Below are positions 62,685 through 64,000 of a stretch of 64,000 bases of DNA, piece after piece (the first letter of the stretch is position 1; every line of letters starts with the position of its first letter). A program made the position numbers and the translations under genes. Below the pieces are notes generated by a model. It searched no databases. It was not told where the DNA came from and was given only the letters and a program-made list of their open reading frames with translations. This stretch comes from Sagittula sp048553715 (GTDB lineage: Bacteria; Pseudomonadota; Alphaproteobacteria; Rhodobacterales; Rhodobacteraceae), in the NCBI RefSeq assembly GCF_048553715.1, contig NZ_JBLZNC010000004.1:1-64000 (forward strand). Reading direction: 5' to 3'.

Positions 62685-64000
62685 CCGATTTCCTTGTAGA
62701 AATGCGCGACGTCAAGATCGAAGGCCGGTCTGACGAGACATGGATGCCGATCATCAAAGGCGTCGATCTGACCCTGAAAAAAGGCGAGGTTCTGGGCCTG
62801 ATCGGGGAATCCGGTGCGGGCAAATCCACGCTGGGTCTGGCGGCGATGGGCTTTACCCGCGATGGTGTGCGGATCTCTGGCGGGTCTGTCCAGTTTGACG
62901 GAATCGATCTGCTCAGCGCCTCGGCTGAACAAAAACGCCAGCTTCTGGGCAAGCGCATCGCCTATGTGGCGCAATCTGCTGCGGCCTCGTTCAACCCGGC
63001 GCATAAGCTGATCGACCAGCACACGGAGGCCCCCGTTCAACATGGCGTGGCGTCGAAATCCGACAGCGCCGAGGACGGGATCGAACTGTACCGCAAGCTG
63101 CGTCTGCCCAACCCTGACGAAATCGGCTTTCGCTATCCGCATCAGGTGTCCGGCGGCCAGTTGCAGCGTGCCATGACCGCGATGGCCATGTCCTGCCGTC
63201 CCGATCTGATCATCTTTGACGAGCCAACTACCGCGCTGGATGTCACCACCCAGATCGAGGTGCTGGCCGCGATCCGCAACATCGTCGAGGAATTCGACAC
63301 CGCTGCCATCTACATCACCCATGATCTGGCCGTTGTGGCGCAGATGGCCGACCGGATCAAAGTGCTGCTGAAGGGCGATGAGGTCGAAGAGGCCGAAACC
63401 CGCGAGATGCTCAGCCATCCCAAGCAGGACTACACCAAAAGCCTGTGGGCCGTGCGTGAATTCATGCGCCCCGCGAAACCCGCACCGGCGGTGGATGCCA
63501 CGCCGGTTGTCAGCGTTCAGAATATCACCGCCGCCTACGGGCGTGTGCCGGTTCTGCATGATGTCAGCTTTGACATTCATGCGGGGCGCACCGTGGCTGT
63601 CGTTGGCGAATCCGGCTCGGGCAAATCCACCACCGCGCGTGTGATCACCGGTCTGTTGCCACAGTCCCAAGGCGTGGTGGAACTGGACGGCGTGGCCTTG
63701 CCCGCCAACTACCGCCAGCGGACCAAGGACCAGCTGCGTCAGGTGCAGATGATCTATCAAATGGCGGACACCGCCCTGAACCCGCGCAAAACCATTGGCG
63801 AACTCATTGGCCGCCCCGTGGAATTCTACGGCGGTCTGAAGGGCCGGGCCAAACGCGACCGCGTGGCCGAGCTGATGGAACAGATCGAACTGCCCGCCAA
63901 ACAATACGCCGACCGCCTGCCATCCGAGCTGTCGGGCGGGCAAAAACAGCGGATCGGCATTGCCCGTGCATTGGCCGCCGAGCCGAAATTCATCATCTGT
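62681..64000 (+). CDS. ABC transporter ATP-binding protein with two ATPase domains (3' end beyond window)
   Basis: Starts in an ATGA overlap with the permease and is still open at the window edge (440 codons seen). Two ATPase domains are fused: the first with GESGAGKST, VSGGQLQRA and IIFDEPTTALDV, the second with GESGSGKST and LSGGQKQRI. This corresponds to a DppD-DppF or YejF-type fusion and energises peptide uptake. Only the second Walker B and the C-terminus are missing. Confidence 0.93.
   Translation, partial: MTDFLVEMRDVKIEGRSDETWMPIIKGVDLTLKKGEVLGLIGESGAGKSTLGLAAMGFTRDGVRISGGSVQFDGIDLLSASAEQKRQLLGKRIAYVAQSAAASFNPAHKLIDQHTEAPVQHGVASKSDSAEDGIELYRKLRLPNPDEIGFRYPHQVSGGQLQRAMTAMAMSCRPDLIIFDEPTTALDVTTQIEVLAAIRNIVEEFDTAAIYITHDLAVVAQMADRIKVLLKGDEVEEAETREMLSHPKQDYTKSLWAVREFMRPAKPAPAVDATPVVSVQNITAAYGRVPVLHDVSFDIHAGRTVAVVGESGSGKSTTARVITGLLPQSQGVVELDGVALPANYRQRTKDQLRQVQMIYQMADTALNPRKTIGELIGRPVEFYGGLKGRAKRDRVAELMEQIELPAKQYADRLPSELSGGQKQRIGIARALAAEPKFIIC

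Overview
The window looks like chromosomal DNA from an alphaproteobacterium of the Rhodobacteraceae (Roseobacter group). It is GC-rich and tightly packed. It carries a roseobacter-style flagellar operon, the maf-aroE-coaE-dnaQ / rho-mnmE-mnmG-rsmG-parA-parB blocks that flank the replication origin in alphaproteobacteria such as Caulobacter, and a MaeB-type malic enzyme. Gene order and protein sequences support the family, but no species can be named. I found no rRNA, tRNA, CRISPR array or prophage.

Layout. 1-65: the 5' end of an IS5-type transposase, cut by the window edge. 241-9091: the end of a flagellar operon on the minus strand (motB, flgE, flgK, flgL, flgI, motA and a large secreted protein of unknown function). 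9123-11046: a divergent sugar transferase / polysaccharide-export lipoprotein pair. 11049-14567: envelope and protein-export genes (Smr protein, mltA, Tim44-like, fxsA, secB). 14578-17321: dnaQ, coaE, aroE and maf on the minus strand. 17322-17847: an AT-rich gap that is a candidate oriC. 17848-24623: rho, mnmE, mnmG, rsmG, parA and parB on the plus strand. Three parS-type palindromes (15494, 20412, 22308) and a one-mismatch copy (29014) surround this region. Genes left of the gap mostly read leftward and genes right of it mostly rightward, as expected for divergent replication.

24620-34818: hemW-rdgB-rph, divergent from hrcA-grpE, then mutS, maeB and a PfkB kinase. 34822-39594: msrA, a sterol-carrier-like protein, argG, a membrane protein and ilvA, with a candidate small gene ending at a terminator near 35.7 kb. 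39598-44639: an HPt protein divergent from a receiver-PP2C phosphatase, two Nudix hydrolases, Hsp33 and a CCA-adding-type enzyme. 44808-50322: three tandem full-length ABC exporters joined by ATGA overlaps. 50393-53922: an RNA methyltransferase, two L,D-transpeptidase-fold proteins around a CAP-domain lipoprotein, and a 65-residue membrane peptide. 54041-60458: hemH, an NDUFAF5-like methyltransferase, comF, glutaredoxin, nitrilase, marR, a YciI protein, ubiG and proline iminopeptidase. 60502 to the end: a peptide-type ABC importer (two permeases and a double ATPase that runs off the window).

Most of this is core chromosome. The points most worth a second look are the origin/parS architecture, the AT-rich 677-residue protein in the flagellar operon, the HPt/PP2C pair, the triple ABC exporter with a possible leader peptide, and the two very small genes.
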